64,000 bases of DNA. Origin: Hyposmocoma kahamanoa. Its lineage: Eukaryota; Arthropoda; Insecta; Lepidoptera; Cosmopterigidae. Within the stretch, counting starts at the first letter, position 1. Each line of letters begins with the position of its first letter. The position numbers and the translations under genes were made by a program. The stretch spans positions 11,487,604-11,551,603 of the forward strand of contig NW_020654972.1 of assembly GCF_003589595.1 (NCBI RefSeq), written 5' to 3'. This document shows, in pieces, positions 1-10,611 of this stretch. The notes beneath the pieces were generated by a model that was given only the letters and a program-made list of their open reading frames with translations, was not told the DNA's origin and searched no databases.

Positions 1-3000
1 ATATTCATAATCATAATCATAATCAAAATATTCAAGGCTTTTCTGGCAAAACATTAGAAATAAGTCTTTTTTTGCACGACATTTCCGTTGACGTGTTTTG
101 TGTTACAGAACACTGGCTGAAAGATTACGAAGCCATTAACAATGTAGAAAATGTAATAGTCAGTTCGTTCATAACAAAGAGCTTAGAGCAAAGAGTAGAG
201 GCGGATCCATGATTATTATTAAGCGTAACTTAAACTTTAAAGAGCGTAAGGATATCACAAATCTTTCTACTGAACGAACTATTGAGATTTCATGTGTGGA
301 ATTGGATCAGTTTGTCGTCTTATGTGTATACAGGCCCCCCTCTGCTAATTTTAACGAGTTTGAATTAATTATGGAAGACAGTTTAAAGCGGATTTTTCCA
401 ACCAAAAACGTTTGTAGTAATATGTGGAGATTTCAATGTAAACCTGTTGGAAAACTGTTCTACATACTTCTGTAAGACTCATTAATTTATTTCAAAGTTT
501 TAACTTGATTAATCTTTTTTTAGAACCAACTCGCATTACTGCCTCCTCTTCTACTTGTATTGATAACATCTTTTGTAACACAGACGCAGTGTCTAAATCA
601 ATAATAAATTGCTTAAGATCCGACCATAGTGGCCAATTGGCTTCTTTTAATTATAAAATGAGCAAGAAGGTAGACCAATTTCTCTGCAGACCGATTACCA
701 CAGAACGAATAATTAGATTTCAAAATAATATCGGCAACAGTTTAAATTCCCTATCCCATATACCGGAGGATCCAAATACTTTATATAACACGATATTTGG
801 TTTAATTAAAAATGAATTTGACAATATATTTAAATCGAAAACATTAACTTTCCATAGAGAGACTAAATTCAACGACTGGGCAACAGTAGGTATTCATAAG
901 AGTAGGTCTCGTTTGTATGAGCTATATGCTATGAAAACTTATAATACTAATTCCAATTTCATAGAATATGTTAGAATTTATTCGAAAATATTTAAAAAAG
1001 TTTGTGTAGCTGCTAAGGTTAAATTTCACAGCGACAAAATTAGACAATCGATAAATAAATCTAAAACTACTTGGAGCATAATAAATAAAGAGTCAGGCAG
1101 GGTTAAACTACACGATAGAGATATAGTTTTAGAATTAGACAGCAAACTTATAAAATCTAAAGATAAAGTAGCCCAAGCTTTTGAATCGTTCTTTTCGGAA
1201 ATTGCTGTGAACACTACAAAATCATTAAATTCCTCCCCTTCACTTGCTATTGATCTCCTAAAGGAAAATGTTAACGTTTGTGGCAGTTTATTTAATTTTC
1301 GTCATGTTAATCCACAAGACATCATAAAAGCTTTTAAGTCAATACATGTTAAAAAAACTGAAGATCTCTGGGGCATATCAACTAAAGTTATAGACTCAGT
1401 TGTTAATCTCAATTCCCCACAGTTAGCTGTAGCTTTCAATAGGTGCGTTGACGAAGGTGTTTTTCCCGATTTAATGAAATACAGCAAGGTTATTCCCTTA
1501 TTCAAAAGCGGTAGGAAAGTTGATCCTAGCAACTATAGGCCCATTTCAATTTTACCAGCTTTAAGTAAAATATTCGAAAAGGTTATGCTAACTCAATTAC
1601 TGTCCTATTTCGGTAGGAATCATATTTTTCATAGTGAACAATACGGGTTTACTAGTGGTAGATCGACTAGCGATGCGGGGGTAGCGTTACTAAAACACAT
1701 CTTTGATGCTTGGGAAAGGTCCCAGAACGCTATTGGTGTTTTCTGTGACCTCTCAAAGGCATTTGATTGCGTTGATCATAATACTCTTATTAGGAAGCTG
1801 GAACATTACGGTGTAAATGGCAAGGCGTCGAAACTTGTCTCGTCATATCTCAACGGTAGAATTCAGAAAGTAGGCATAAATGGAGCGACTTCTTTGGGTT
1901 CTCCAGTAAAAATGGGTGTTCCGCAGGGCTCAATACTTGGACCTTTCTTATTTCTGATTTATATTAATGATCTGCCATTCTTTGTTAAGGACCATTGCGA
2001 AATAGTGTTGTTTGCTGATGACACATCCTTGATTTTTAAAACAGACAGACATGACATTAACTATGACCGTATTAATGATACCCTCTCTAAAGTAGTTTAT
2101 TGGTTTAATGCTAACAATTTATTGCTTAATGCCAAGAAGACAAAATGTGTTAAATTTGAATTACCTAACGTAAAATCGACTAGTCCAAGCATAGAAATAA
2201 ACGGAGAAAAGTTAGACCTTGTTAATAAAGCAGTCTTCTTGGGAGTGACCTTAGATAGTAAACTTCAGTGGTTTCCACATATATCGTCCCTGGCCAGCAG
2301 ATTAAGCTCCGCTGCATACGCAGTCCGCAGAATACGTGAGCTTACCGATGTTAGTACTGCTAGACTAGTTTACTTTAGTTACTTCCATAGTATAATGTCC
2401 TACGGGATTCTCATGTGGAGTAAAGCGGCAGATATTCAAACCATATTTGTATTGCAAAAACGAGCGATTCGTTCTGTGTACCGTCTAGGCTCTCGGGTAT
2501 CTCTCAGAGAAAAGTTTAAGGAGACTGGTATCATGACTGTGGCATCACAGTACATTTACGCAAATATTTTATATGCCCGTAAATATATCCATAATTTCAA
2601 TAAGAAAGAAGATATCCATAATATTAACCTTAGAGCTAAGTCCAAACTCATGGTACCACGATTTCGTTTAACCAAGGTAAACAACTCCTTTGTGGGGAAC
2701 TGTATACGTTTTTACAATAAGATTCCGGAGCATATATTAAGTTTATCATTTCCTAAGTTTAAAAACTACATTAAAAATATTTTGATCTAAAAATCATATT
2801 ACAAAACTGAAGACTACGTATTAGATAAAGATGTATGGAAAGACGACATGGCTCCAGAATCCACACAAATTTGATTCAAAGTGTATTCCATAGCATTTAA
2901 GTTTATTTGAAAAGAGCAATCCCTAGAGTTTCTTGCTCGTTCTTCTCAGGGAGGTCAGCGTAGTGAACGAGCAGTAGCTTAAATGTGACGTTTTCAAGTG

Positions 3001-3050
3001 TAAATTTATTTTACCTATGGAATAAATAATCTTTGACTTTGACTTTGACT
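1..3050 (+). mobile_element. Non-LTR (LINE) retrotransposon, Jockey/CR1-like, probably continuing off the left edge
   Basis: An endonuclease-reverse transcriptase element with a 3' UTR ending in TTTGAC repeats near 3030-3050. Endonuclease signatures can be read but lie in different frames: TEHWLKDY near 108-131, then a second frame from 209, then VVICGDFNVN near 414-444, then EPTRI and IDNI in the frame that continues into the reverse transcriptase. At least two frameshifts therefore break the endonuclease. The first bases already read as endonuclease-type sequence after an ATAATC-like run, so the true 5' end is outside the window or lost. A nearly identical 3' fragment lies at 57389-57860 on the other strand. 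The clade assignment is inference. Confidence 0.9.
505..2790 (+). CDS. Reverse transcriptase part of the LINE ORF2
   Basis: This long open frame encodes the non-LTR reverse transcriptase that would copy element RNA at a nicked target. Visible landmarks are the end of the endonuclease (TRITASSSTCIDNI, then SDHSGQL), SNYRPISILPALSKIFEKV, GVFCDLSKAFDCVDH, GVPQGSILGPFLFLIYINDL, and the catalytic FADDTSLIF with FADD at about residues 503-506. The C-terminal tail ends near RFYNKIPEHIL. There is no ATG at the left edge: the frame is open upstream of 505 and joins endonuclease sequence that is frameshifted elsewhere. The RT portion is uninterrupted but the element as a whole is not obviously functional. 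It lies about 580 bp upstream of the PGRP exon. Confidence 0.9.
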   Translation: MINLFLEPTRITASSSTCIDNIFCNTDAVSKSIINCLRSDHSGQLASFNYKMSKKVDQFLCRPITTERIIRFQNNIGNSLNSLSHIPEDPNTLYNTIFGLIKNEFDNIFKSKTLTFHRETKFNDWATVGIHKSRSRLYELYAMKTYNTNSNFIEYVRIYSKIFKKVCVAAKVKFHSDKIRQSINKSKTTWSIINKESGRVKLHDRDIVLELDSKLIKSKDKVAQAFESFFSEIAVNTTKSLNSSPSLAIDLLKENVNVCGSLFNFRHVNPQDIIKAFKSIHVKKTEDLWGISTKVIDSVVNLNSPQLAVAFNRCVDEGVFPDLMKYSKVIPLFKSGRKVDPSNYRPISILPALSKIFEKVMLTQLLSYFGRNHIFHSEQYGFTSGRSTSDAGVALLKHIFDAWERSQNAIGVFCDLSKAFDCVDHNTLIRKLEHYGVNGKASKLVSSYLNGRIQKVGINGATSLGSPVKMGVPQGSILGPFLFLIYINDLPFFVKDHCEIVLFADDTSLIFKTDRHDINYDRINDTLSKVVYWFNANNLLLNAKKTKCVKFELPNVKSTSPSIEINGEKLDLVNKAVFLGVTLDSKLQWFPHISSLASRLSSAAYAVRRIRELTDVSTARLVYFSYFHSIMSYGILMWSKAADIQTIFVLQKRAIRSVYRLGSRVSLREKFKETGIMTVASQYIYANILYARKYIHNFNKKEDIHNINLRAKSKLMVPRFRLTKVNNSFVGNCIRFYNKIPEHILSLSFPKFKNYIKNILI

Positions 3051-3355
3051 AAGGTAGTTCGTTAACAGTTGTGGAGCGTGAGATCTTAAGTGTACCGTTT
3101 CAGTAATTGCGATAGTTTTACCTACTTTAATGCTGTCGTACTGTAAAAACATTTAAAGCAGTGGTAATGTAATCATAAAACCCGTAACAAAAACCAATAA
3201 GTACTGCTACATCCCTTACAATAAAAACTTGTCCAACGAATTGAATTTTGAACTTTGTACAGTTGATTCTAATTAATTGTTATAATTATAACTTATCACA
3301 TCGATATAATTCGTTGATAAATACGATTGATCACATTAATAAACAGACAATAGAT

Positions 3356-3479
3356 GGTGAAATTACAGGCATCTTTGCGATTAAAGCACTGAGTGGCACT
3401 ACAACTGTTATGGACAGGTGTGTAGCTTACTATCAGACGCACGACTTGTTCGTCCCGTCACTTGATATTATAAAAAAAG
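3356..3479 (+). repeat. SINE-like repeat A, internally deleted copy
   Basis: Matches the family seen about 17 times in the window: GTGAAATTACAGGCA, then GATCTTTGCGATTTAAAGC-like sequence, then CGACTTGTTCGTCCCGTCAC, ending in an A run. This copy jumps from the GGCA block straight to the TCTTTGCGATT block. Confidence 0.8.
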
Positions 3480-3632
3480 ACAAACTATGGCCACCCAGAA
3501 TTATTTCCGTTCTACTACTATTGTATGTACTCGTACTATATCAACCAGTTTTTCACCAACACAATAATTCACACGTTTGCTCTGATCTGGACAGACTTTG
3601 TTGCAGCACCTATATTATTTTTCTTTCAACAG

Positions 3633-4053
3633 GGACAAATGTATGAAGATGGTTTACCAGCAACAGAAAACAGATCTGGCCCTGCGTTACGGAGATATCT
3701 CAGCAAACTTCCTCGTCGGGGGTAAAGGCTGGATATTCGAAGGTCGAGGTGCAAATGTCATAGGACACTTGGCATCACCTTATTGGAACAAGATATCAAT
3801 AACTATTCAATTCCTTGGAAAGTACATTGCCGGTACCCCAGATCCAGACTATTTACAATACGAACATATAATCATTTTGCTGGATAGACTCGTCCAAGTA
3901 AAAGTTTTGAGGCCAGATTACACATTGTTTGGACATTGTCAAAAATACTCTTCGACTATAAGTCCAGGAATCAATATTGTATCGAAACTGTTACCGAGGT
4001 TTGAACGTTGGGATAGTAGTAATTATGATGAGTGTTTGCCAGGGATTCCTTGA
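3633..4053 (+). CDS. Peptidoglycan recognition protein (PGRP), last coding exon, 5' part missing
   Basis: The exon opens after a polypyrimidine tract and AG at 3631-3632, in phase 1, and runs 139 codons to TGA. It reads as the C-terminal two thirds of a PGRP/amidase_2 domain: DKCMKMVYQQQ (second Cys of the family Cys pair), YGDISANFLVGGKGWIFEGRG, LFGHCQKYSSTISPG and a Trp-containing tail. PGRPs bind bacterial peptidoglycan and feed the Toll or IMD immune pathways or cleave the stem peptide. Two zinc-site positions look lost: the Tyr of the usual GYNF is Ala (SANF), and the Cys before PG is Ser, so a binding rather than amidase role is inferred. The exons carrying the N-terminal domain were not found in the 580 bp back to the LINE. 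It may be a live gene with distant exons or a fragment. Confidence 0.82.
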
Positions 4054-4283
4054 AGACGTTTGTATTTCTTTGAATGTGCTGAATAGAATAGAGAACGCTA
4101 CATCGTCTGCAGCATCGCTCTTAAATTGTGGTTGCAAATGCCAGCTTGTAGTTACATACAAAACAATAGTACGTGCGAGAAAAGTTTTTGGGAGTTCCGT
4201 CGCTATTTCATGTGGAATTCAATCGAGTTAATGCTCTTTAAAAGTGATTATTTAAATCAATATACCAGTGATTCTTGCCATTG

Positions 4284-4289
4284 AATAAA
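4284..4289 (+). terminator. Polyadenylation signal of the PGRP exon
   Basis: An AATAAA hexamer lies 231 bp after the PGRP stop codon, followed by more AT-rich sequence. Its position fits a short 3' UTR. Confidence 0.55.
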
Positions 4290-4304
4290 TAAAAATATCA
4301 GGAA

Positions 4305-4390
4305 TAGTTTCCATTTTAGCAAAAAAGAAAAAAATGTTTTTGGAATAACAAATATACGCGATTTAGATCCGAATAAACAGTTTCATTTTC
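4305..4390 (-). repeat. Dispersed repeat B, partial copy
   Basis: Carries AATATACGCGATTTAGATCC, the reverse complement of the head of a repeat found at 22120, 31195, 45362 and 47815. Confidence 0.5.
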
Positions 4391-4814
4391 TATGCGTAAC
4401 AATCGCGAACACCTACGAACTCGATATAAGAGAGAAAATTCAGGACAAGCCTAAACGTCTTCGTTAATGCCTAATCTATTAGATTCGTCTACGGTGAAAT
4501 GAGATCATAGGATGTCGTTTTTGATTTTATAAAGAACTCAAAATTTACAGTTTTCCGCATGTTAAATGTAGGTACAGTTGGTGAATACCAGCGCGCGCAG
4601 AACTTATTCAAAGCATCCTCTTAAAACTAGTTTCACGCCATTACAGTCGCGGCTCAAGGACACTGCTTTCGACAATAAGAGTTGTTGTCATGTACTTAGT
4701 GTTACTTGTTTTTACACATTTAGTTCGATCGTTATAATATTCAAAAAAACGTTATAATTCTTTGTCAAAATAATTATATTTATTAATACAATAAATATAA
4801 AAACCGTCATATTG

Positions 4815-4940
4815 ATTAAACTCTACAGCTCATTCAAAAAAATTCAAAATATCAAAGGCAGATTCCACTGAGAAGAATGAGCAAGAAACTCTAGGTGTTG
4901 GTCTTTGTAAATATACATTTGAATACATTTATCATTACAA
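4815..4940 (-). repeat. 3' UTR fragment of a LINE related to the one at 1-3050
   Basis: Reverse complement of the conserved 3' UTR block around CCTAGAGTTTCTTGCTCATTC, followed by AAATATTG-like tail sequence. The same block occurs at about 2920, 28640 and 39165. Confidence 0.7.
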
Positions 4941-4997
4941 TATTTATTTCAAACATCATGATCGAGAATACCTGCGAAAGCTAAACATTCAAGTACA

Positions 4998-5042
4998 AAA
5001 CTGTAATAATAACCTTCAGTATAAAGGTTATTATTACAGTTT
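4998..5042. repeat. Perfect 19-bp inverted repeat with 7-base loop
   Basis: Arms 4998-5016 and 5024-5042 are exact reverse complements. The right arm runs into a stretch (5035-5110) that is imperfectly repeated at 6065-6140, so the hairpin is probably part of a transposon remnant. Confidence 0.8.
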
Positions 5043-6140
5043 ACTACAGATTTAAACCTCGCAAATGGCAAATTTTGAGTACCAACAGAATCTTATTATA
5101 GACGCTTATACATACATTACCCTTTAAATGAATTTGTGAAGACGACTGTCAATAATTTTTATTCGCCATTAAAATCTATTTAGTACGTACATTAAAAATT
5201 CAGTTTTTATTTCAATCATTACATATGTAAGCGCTATTTTAAACGCTAGCATAAATTACTAATCAAGGAAAGTAGTTGCGAAAAACATTCTGTAATTATA
5301 AAACGAAAGAAAGACAGTAATGAAGTTGCGTTGCGCCAGCGACATCGCTGGCGCGCACGTTGACACCACGCCCAGGCCCAGCTATCCGACGCGTGCGCAG
5401 CATACCGGCAGATGTTCTACTACCACAACTACTACATATTACGAACACACAGCTTTTTACTGCAGCTTTATTAATTTCATAGACGACCACGATGATACTG
5501 TCGAATTTCCGGCAGTAATTAGAAGAGTACAATATATTTTAGGGACGGACACAAACAAAGCGAGAGACAATAGTATTACATAATTGTATTTTGATCAATG
5601 TTTTTGATTTGTAACTACGAATCACTTCACCACGGTTAATCTATTTAGAAGAAAAATTGACTCTTGTATTTTATCTTTGAGTTTAGCATTCACTACATGT
5701 GTATTACTTAAAGTAGAGGTATTCTCTGCCTATATCCAGATCCGGTTATTTAATAAACGATTTCACAGACAAACTTTGTTTTCAAAATTTTGTTACATTT
5801 GTCTCCAACAGCAATAGAGATAGAAATTTGTTTATTTGTTTACTCTTCTATTGACTCCTGATTGTTTAAATGAATAAAAAATATATATCAAAAATATCCC
5901 ACAGGCACATTTTCATTCGTGAAAATGAGTACTGCACTCAGTGCTACAGTGCTACACTGCAGTGATTCTATAAGCGTCCAATTTGAAAGAGTCCTAAACG
6001 TATCAATACCATGCATTTTTGTCATCGAAATACACAGAAGCTATAACAAAATTTTGATCAAATTGCTGTTTTACTACAGTTTTAAGCCTCGTATATGTCA
6101 AATTTGAATATCAACCGGAATCTTAATATGGAAGCATTGT
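5035..6140 (+). repeat. Pair of diverged direct repeats around 5035-5110 and 6065-6140
   Basis: Both copies read TACTACAG, then a TTTAA-CCTCG block, then CAAATTT and GAATCTTA. The sequence between them has no recognised gene. It includes a 10-bp GC-rich palindrome at 5333-5354 and a short open frame near 5320-5583 that resembles nothing I know. Confidence 0.45.
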
Positions 6141-6159
6141 TAATAACAAATTGTGATAT

Positions 6160-6346
6160 GGTGAAATTACAGGCACATAGGACATGGCTACTTATATCTC
6201 AGGGTAACGGGCGCAGTGGCAGTGCCCTTCAGATCTTTGCGATTTAAAGAGCTGAGTGGCACTGCAACTGTTGTGGACAGGCGTGTAACTTACTATCAGG
6301 TGCACGACTTGTTCGTCCCGTCACTTGCTATTGTATAAAAAAAACC
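6160..6346 (+). repeat. SINE-like repeat A, 5'-truncated copy
   Basis: Starts at GTGAAATTACAGGCACATAGG and ends in the usual CGTCCCGTCACTTG block and A run. Confidence 0.85.
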
Positions 6347-6349
6347 ACA

Positions 6350-7050
6350 AAAGTCTTATTATGTATCTTTGCAGAATATCCTTAATCATTCCAAACACAC
6401 AAAGTCCTGGCCCAGTAAAGTAAAGCCAAGTAGGTAGTTACATCACAGCTTAGGCAACCTTAATTCGACCAATATAACCACTGTATGACACACACTGGTG
6501 AAAATGTAATAAACAACGCATACCGATCCTTATCTGAGACGCTGTAAAATGATTATACCTCTATTGTAATAGTGCTGTAATGGTTGTTACTTAAGCACTT
6601 ATAGATCAAGGTTGTTTGCTCGTATATGAACTTTTTAGGTTAAAGTTCTATAAGTGATAATAAGACGGAATCTTTAGCGCTACGTGCATAATTTATGTTG
6701 AAACAGCCTGCGTAAATTAGTTGTGCTAACTGAATGAACAAATCGCAGGAATCGGTTCGTAAAATTTGGTATAAAAAAACTGAATGACTCTCACAAACAG
6801 CTCTACTCTACTGCGATGAAATATTAATATTTATATGACAATTCAATATGTTTGTTTCGCGAATAACAATCTCAAGACTGGAATGATGCATGTGTTAGTT
6901 ATTTTTTAATTTAATTTAATTTTTACTGATGTATATACCTTTTTCCCTCATGGACTGTACCTTAGTACACTTAAAAAAATCAGTAAGGTATCGGAATACA
7001 TAAAATAAAATAAGATAAAATAAAAGCAAACAAATAATTAAAACTTATTT
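6350..7050. other. AT-rich intergenic DNA, nothing recognised
   Basis: No open frame with coding character, no tRNA and no recognisable repeat was seen, apart from AATAAAAT-type simple sequence near 7000-7025. Confidence 0.5.
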
Positions 7051-7054
7051 TAAA

Positions 7055-7342
7055 TAAAAAATCCGACCTCAAAAGTTTTTCGAATGACCTCTATTTGCCG
7101 CCTTTTATTAAATCGGGTAACGGAAAATGAGTGAAATTCAGTAAACAGAATTGATACTTAATATAATAATAATTTTCCACCCTTAGAGGTGGGATAATTT
7201 CTTCAAATTTGAACGGTACTACTACTGATGTACCCCCTATCCAACAAAAAAGAATCATAGAAAATGTTTCACAAATATCGGAGTAATCACGTAACACAAC
7301 ACATACCCACAAAACTCCTTCTTTTTTGAAGCCGGTTAAAAA
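7055..7342 (+). repeat. Dispersed repeat C, probable LINE 3' end
   Basis: Shares GACCTCAAAAGTTTTT, ACCCTTAGAGGTGGGATAAT, CAACAAAAAAGAATCAT and CTCCTTCTTTTTTGAAGCCG with copies at 16825, 17785 and 31640. All four lie in the same orientation. Family assignment beyond a lepidopteran retroelement 3' end is not possible by eye. Confidence 0.65.
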
Positions 7343-8045
7343 TAAATATCAAACTTTAATCAACTGTGTATGACGCTAGTTGATTTACAATATTTTGCCT
7401 TCTTCACAAGAAACTCTATTAAAACTCTGCCAAATTATTATCAAGAAGTAGACTATGAAACATTTCTTTTCGACTCCCATCAGAATATGGAACGCACCTT
7501 CAGTACATCACATTCACTACCATTGGAAGAGGAGACCAATCTCACTAAGTAACATAAGCTATTTCTTGTGCTCGGGGCGGACGCTAAATGCGGTGATTAA
7601 ATTCGACGACATCGGTGGTCCAACGGATTGCTTTGTGGGCGCCGAATGAGGTGATTCCGTATTCTTTTCCCGGAAGGACAAATTTGGAAAATGACTCATT
7701 CTAAATTAGTTCTGATCCGGGTGTACTGGGTAGTGCCTTGGCGTGAATTCCCGTTGCTCTGGCACTCGGAGGATAGGGAATTGCCTAGTTTGCGATCAGC
7801 TTCTAGATGGTCTGTTTGGCACATTATTATTATCATATCTTTTGACCCGCACATATGGACAGTGGCAAACAAAATCCATCTTTTATTAATCAAGAGAGTA
7901 CATAACTTTCACGCCAACACGTAATCACATACACCTACTTAATCGGCCCGATTAGTAGTGTGGAGGAAAACTCGTCAGCGTTCTAGGAAACCTGTCTAGA
8001 CTGTAAAAGAATGTCTCGATCTGGATCTAGATAAAAACTGAACTG

Positions 8046-8155
8046 AGGCAAATGGTTATATGAGCTATGTGATCATAATAACCCGCCAGACAACTGCACC
8101 ATTTAACTGGTCTCAAACTAGGGAATCCCCAGGACTATGAGTAACAGAATTAAAT
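8046..8155 (-). repeat. tRNA-headed SINE, tail fragment
   Basis: Contains TTTAACTGGTCTCAAACTAG and GGACTATGAGTA, the reverse complement of the tail of the SINE at 48460-48670. Confidence 0.6.
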
Positions 8156-8167
8156 CCACCAATGAGC

Positions 8168-8450
8168 AGCAGTTGAGCTCCTTGTTAAAGAGATCGTCCA
8201 GGGAAATACTGCCTCCTTACCTATTTCTGCCGCCAAGCGGTAATTTGACTCTTACTGCGTGTCGGTTATGAAGGGTAAAGGTGCTGAAATTACAAGCACT
8301 TGGGAGTTATGAACTTATGTCTCTTGGTCCCCTTTAAATCTTTATGATTTAAAGCTCTGGGTGGCACTGAAGCTGTTATGAACAAGCGTGTCGCTTACCA
8401 TCAGGCGCACGACTTGTTCGTCCCGTCACTTAATATCATAAAAAAAGTCA
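8168..8450 (+). repeat. SINE-like repeat A, near full-length copy
   Basis: Has the head block (GAGCTCCTTGTTAAAGAG, CAGGGAAATACTGCC), TATTTCTGCCGCCAAG, and the 3' CGACTTGTTCGTCCCGTCAC and A-run end. Confidence 0.88.
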
Positions 8451-8454
8451 GAAA

Positions 8455-8510
8455 TGTTCAAATTGGTCCTACCAGGAATCGAACCCGGGACTTCCTCAAC
8501 CAGTAAGATT
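8455..8510 (-). repeat. tRNA-headed SINE, B-box fragment
   Basis: The reverse complement gives CCGGGTTCGATTCCTGGTAG, a pol III B-box as in the SINEs at 42640 and 56410. It abuts the 3' end of a repeat A copy. Confidence 0.6.
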
Positions 8511-8884
8511 TATAGATTCGATTTTAAACTTGAACTTCATGACAGTAAAAAGTTGATCCAAACGCTAATTTGGTTATATTGTCGATAGGAACCTTGGTCA
8601 TAAATATGACCAAGTGTTTCAAGTTATGACGTAGCCGAATGTTTATTATATGTTAATCATATTGTTCGTATCCATATATTTGTTAAAAAAAGATATGCAT
8701 CCTTGTTGCAATAAGGTCATAACAGCATAATAATAACTTCTTAGGAGAGAGGCTTAAAGACTACGAAAAAATAAGTCGATATTTTTTTAAGCTTAAATAT
8801 GAGAGTTTTGAAGTTCCACACATATACATAATTTGTTTTATCTAGTTCGTATTAGCTTTATAACTTTCATGTGGTAAAAGCGAT

Positions 8885-9285
8885 AAATCGGAATTAGAAG
8901 AGGCGAAGCTGCATAGCCTTGAGCACCGCCGTAAAGTTGACTGCTTATCAGTATTTTACAGGATATATCACGGAGAGTGTGCGATGGAATTGCATACTTT
9001 GATTCCGCGATCCCCTTCTCATCATCGGGGGACTAGGCGTAGGCTGGGTTCCACTCCTATGTTGTGGTTATTCCGAGGATTCGCACATTTATATGGCGAA
9101 CGGCTACGGATGGATTTCCTTGCCCGCAGACTTGTTCCCTGAACGTTATAACTTGGACCTTTTCAAAGCGAGAGTGAATAGGCATTATTTAGGTGTGCAT
9201 GCTACATCGGCGACCTCATCGTCACTTCCATTAGGAGAGATGGAGATCAAATGCGCACTTACTTTAAAAAAAAGAATAAAATAGT
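8885..9285 (+). pseudogene. LINE reverse transcriptase C-terminal fragment, frameshifted
   Basis: Reads SLEHRRKVDCLSVFYRIYHG and ECAMELHTLIPRSPSHH in one frame, then LPADLFPERYNLDLFKARVN in another, with the frame break near 9110. This is the familiar C-terminal end of a lepidopteran non-LTR ORF2. It has no ATG or upstream RT core and is a dead 5'-truncated copy. Confidence 0.75.
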
Positions 9286-9289
9286 GATA

Positions 9290-9900
9290 ATAGCTTTTAA
9301 CGTATGATCACAAGTGGCTTTATCTAGGCTATGCTAATAAGTTGTACTCACCGCCACATTTGCAAAAAATCTTACAAATGCAACCTTAAATGTATTCCTA
9401 CTACCTATTATTACTAATAGGTATTATCTAAATGAATAGTACATATATATCTTATATCTTTCAATTCTCTACAGTAGTCTCCATCTCAGGATTGGCTCAT
9501 GGACTATGGAAAGTAGAGCATCGGGGCATTCTTCAAGTGTCAAGCCTCAAACAGCACTAAATTCAACCTAAAGTTTAAAAACCCTAGGTCTTATATTGAA
9601 ATTCGAGTGTTTTAGCACTTAAGATGTATAAACGTCTTGACTGCGGTAATCTAGATCTTAGGTACTGTGGGAACTGTCCCTTCGAATAGGTTTATTTATG
9701 GGTACAGTATTCTAATTGTGCAGATAAATCCGACCAAGGATATAAACTGTCTGTAATTAAATTGTGTTTCCTTTTATGATATTTAATAATTTTAAGTGGC
9801 GTAAGGCAATAGTAACAACATAATTCAAAATGCGTAATTCATAAATCGTTTATGTCAGGAAACAAAGATTGCATAGAAGTTGACAGTGATAAGTATAGTT
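9290..9900. other. Intergenic DNA, nothing recognised
   Basis: No coding exon or repeat with a second copy in the window was seen here. Confidence 0.45.
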
Positions 9901-9907
9901 TCTCAAC

Positions 9908-10470
9908 ATCATCATCAACGACCCATTTATACCTCCACTGCTGGTTACGGGTCTCCTCTCAGGCGAGGATTTAGACCATTGTTTCCCAAAGCGGCCCCCA
10001 ATGGGCACTGAAGAGTCCTGAGTAGGGTGGTCCTCGGAAGCGATTGAGGGGGTCCAGCGTTATTGCTGTTCAGGTGTTGCTAACGCATTTGAAAAAAAAC
10101 CTTAATTATCTATATAAACACTACACTACATATTATATATGTATATCCTTTTCTTTGTGATATTTTTCGTGTTAAGTTAATATAAAAAGACCTGTTTTCA
10201 ATTACTTTTAAGTGTGCTGTGAGCTAAAAAGACTTAGGCCTTAGCCCGCCACTCTGGCCCAATTCGGGTTGGGGACTCATGCGTTTGCCGAGGTGTATAC
10301 CTTCTTCGACGTGTAGGTTTCTTCACGATGTTTCACTTCACTGAAAAGCGCATGGTAAATTTCAAAATCCAAGAAACTCACAGACGCGAGCCCTTATTCG
10401 AACCCACGGTCTCTGCTTGAGAGACGGTAGGTCAAATCACTAGGCTACCATGGTTTGTTTTAACATTAAT
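9908..10470 (-). repeat. tRNA-headed lepidopteran SINE interrupted by a 256-bp insertion
   Basis: Reverse complement of a SINE with A-box-like TAGCCTAGTGATT and B-box-like GGGTTCGAATAA near 10400-10460, and a tail CTGAGAGGAGACCCGTAACC near 9950. Bases 9978-10233 interrupt it and are flanked by TTAGACC (9971-9977) and TTAGGCC (10234-10240). The insert begins ATTGTTTCCCAAAGCGG, like many hAT-type elements. Confidence 0.6.
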
Positions 10471-10611
10471 CAATCAAAGTAATTGAATGCACCTCGTCTG
10501 TTTAATTTTTTTATAAAATTTACTGGAAACAACATCTTGTTTTTACATTTACACTGCCGCAGATAAGTATTTAAGTAACGGTTATCAGCGAGACGTACCT
10601 ATATTTTTTTA

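Noticed and set aside
3248..3725. Overlapping plus frames before the PGRP exon, including an IIHT motif near 3560 that resembles the start of a PGRP domain
   Set aside because: The frame does not connect to the exon at 3633 through a usable donor, and most of the upstream frame is repeat A sequence.
7455..7649. Frame containing RIWNAP, similar to LINE C-termini
   Set aside because: The match is only a few residues and neighbouring motifs are absent.
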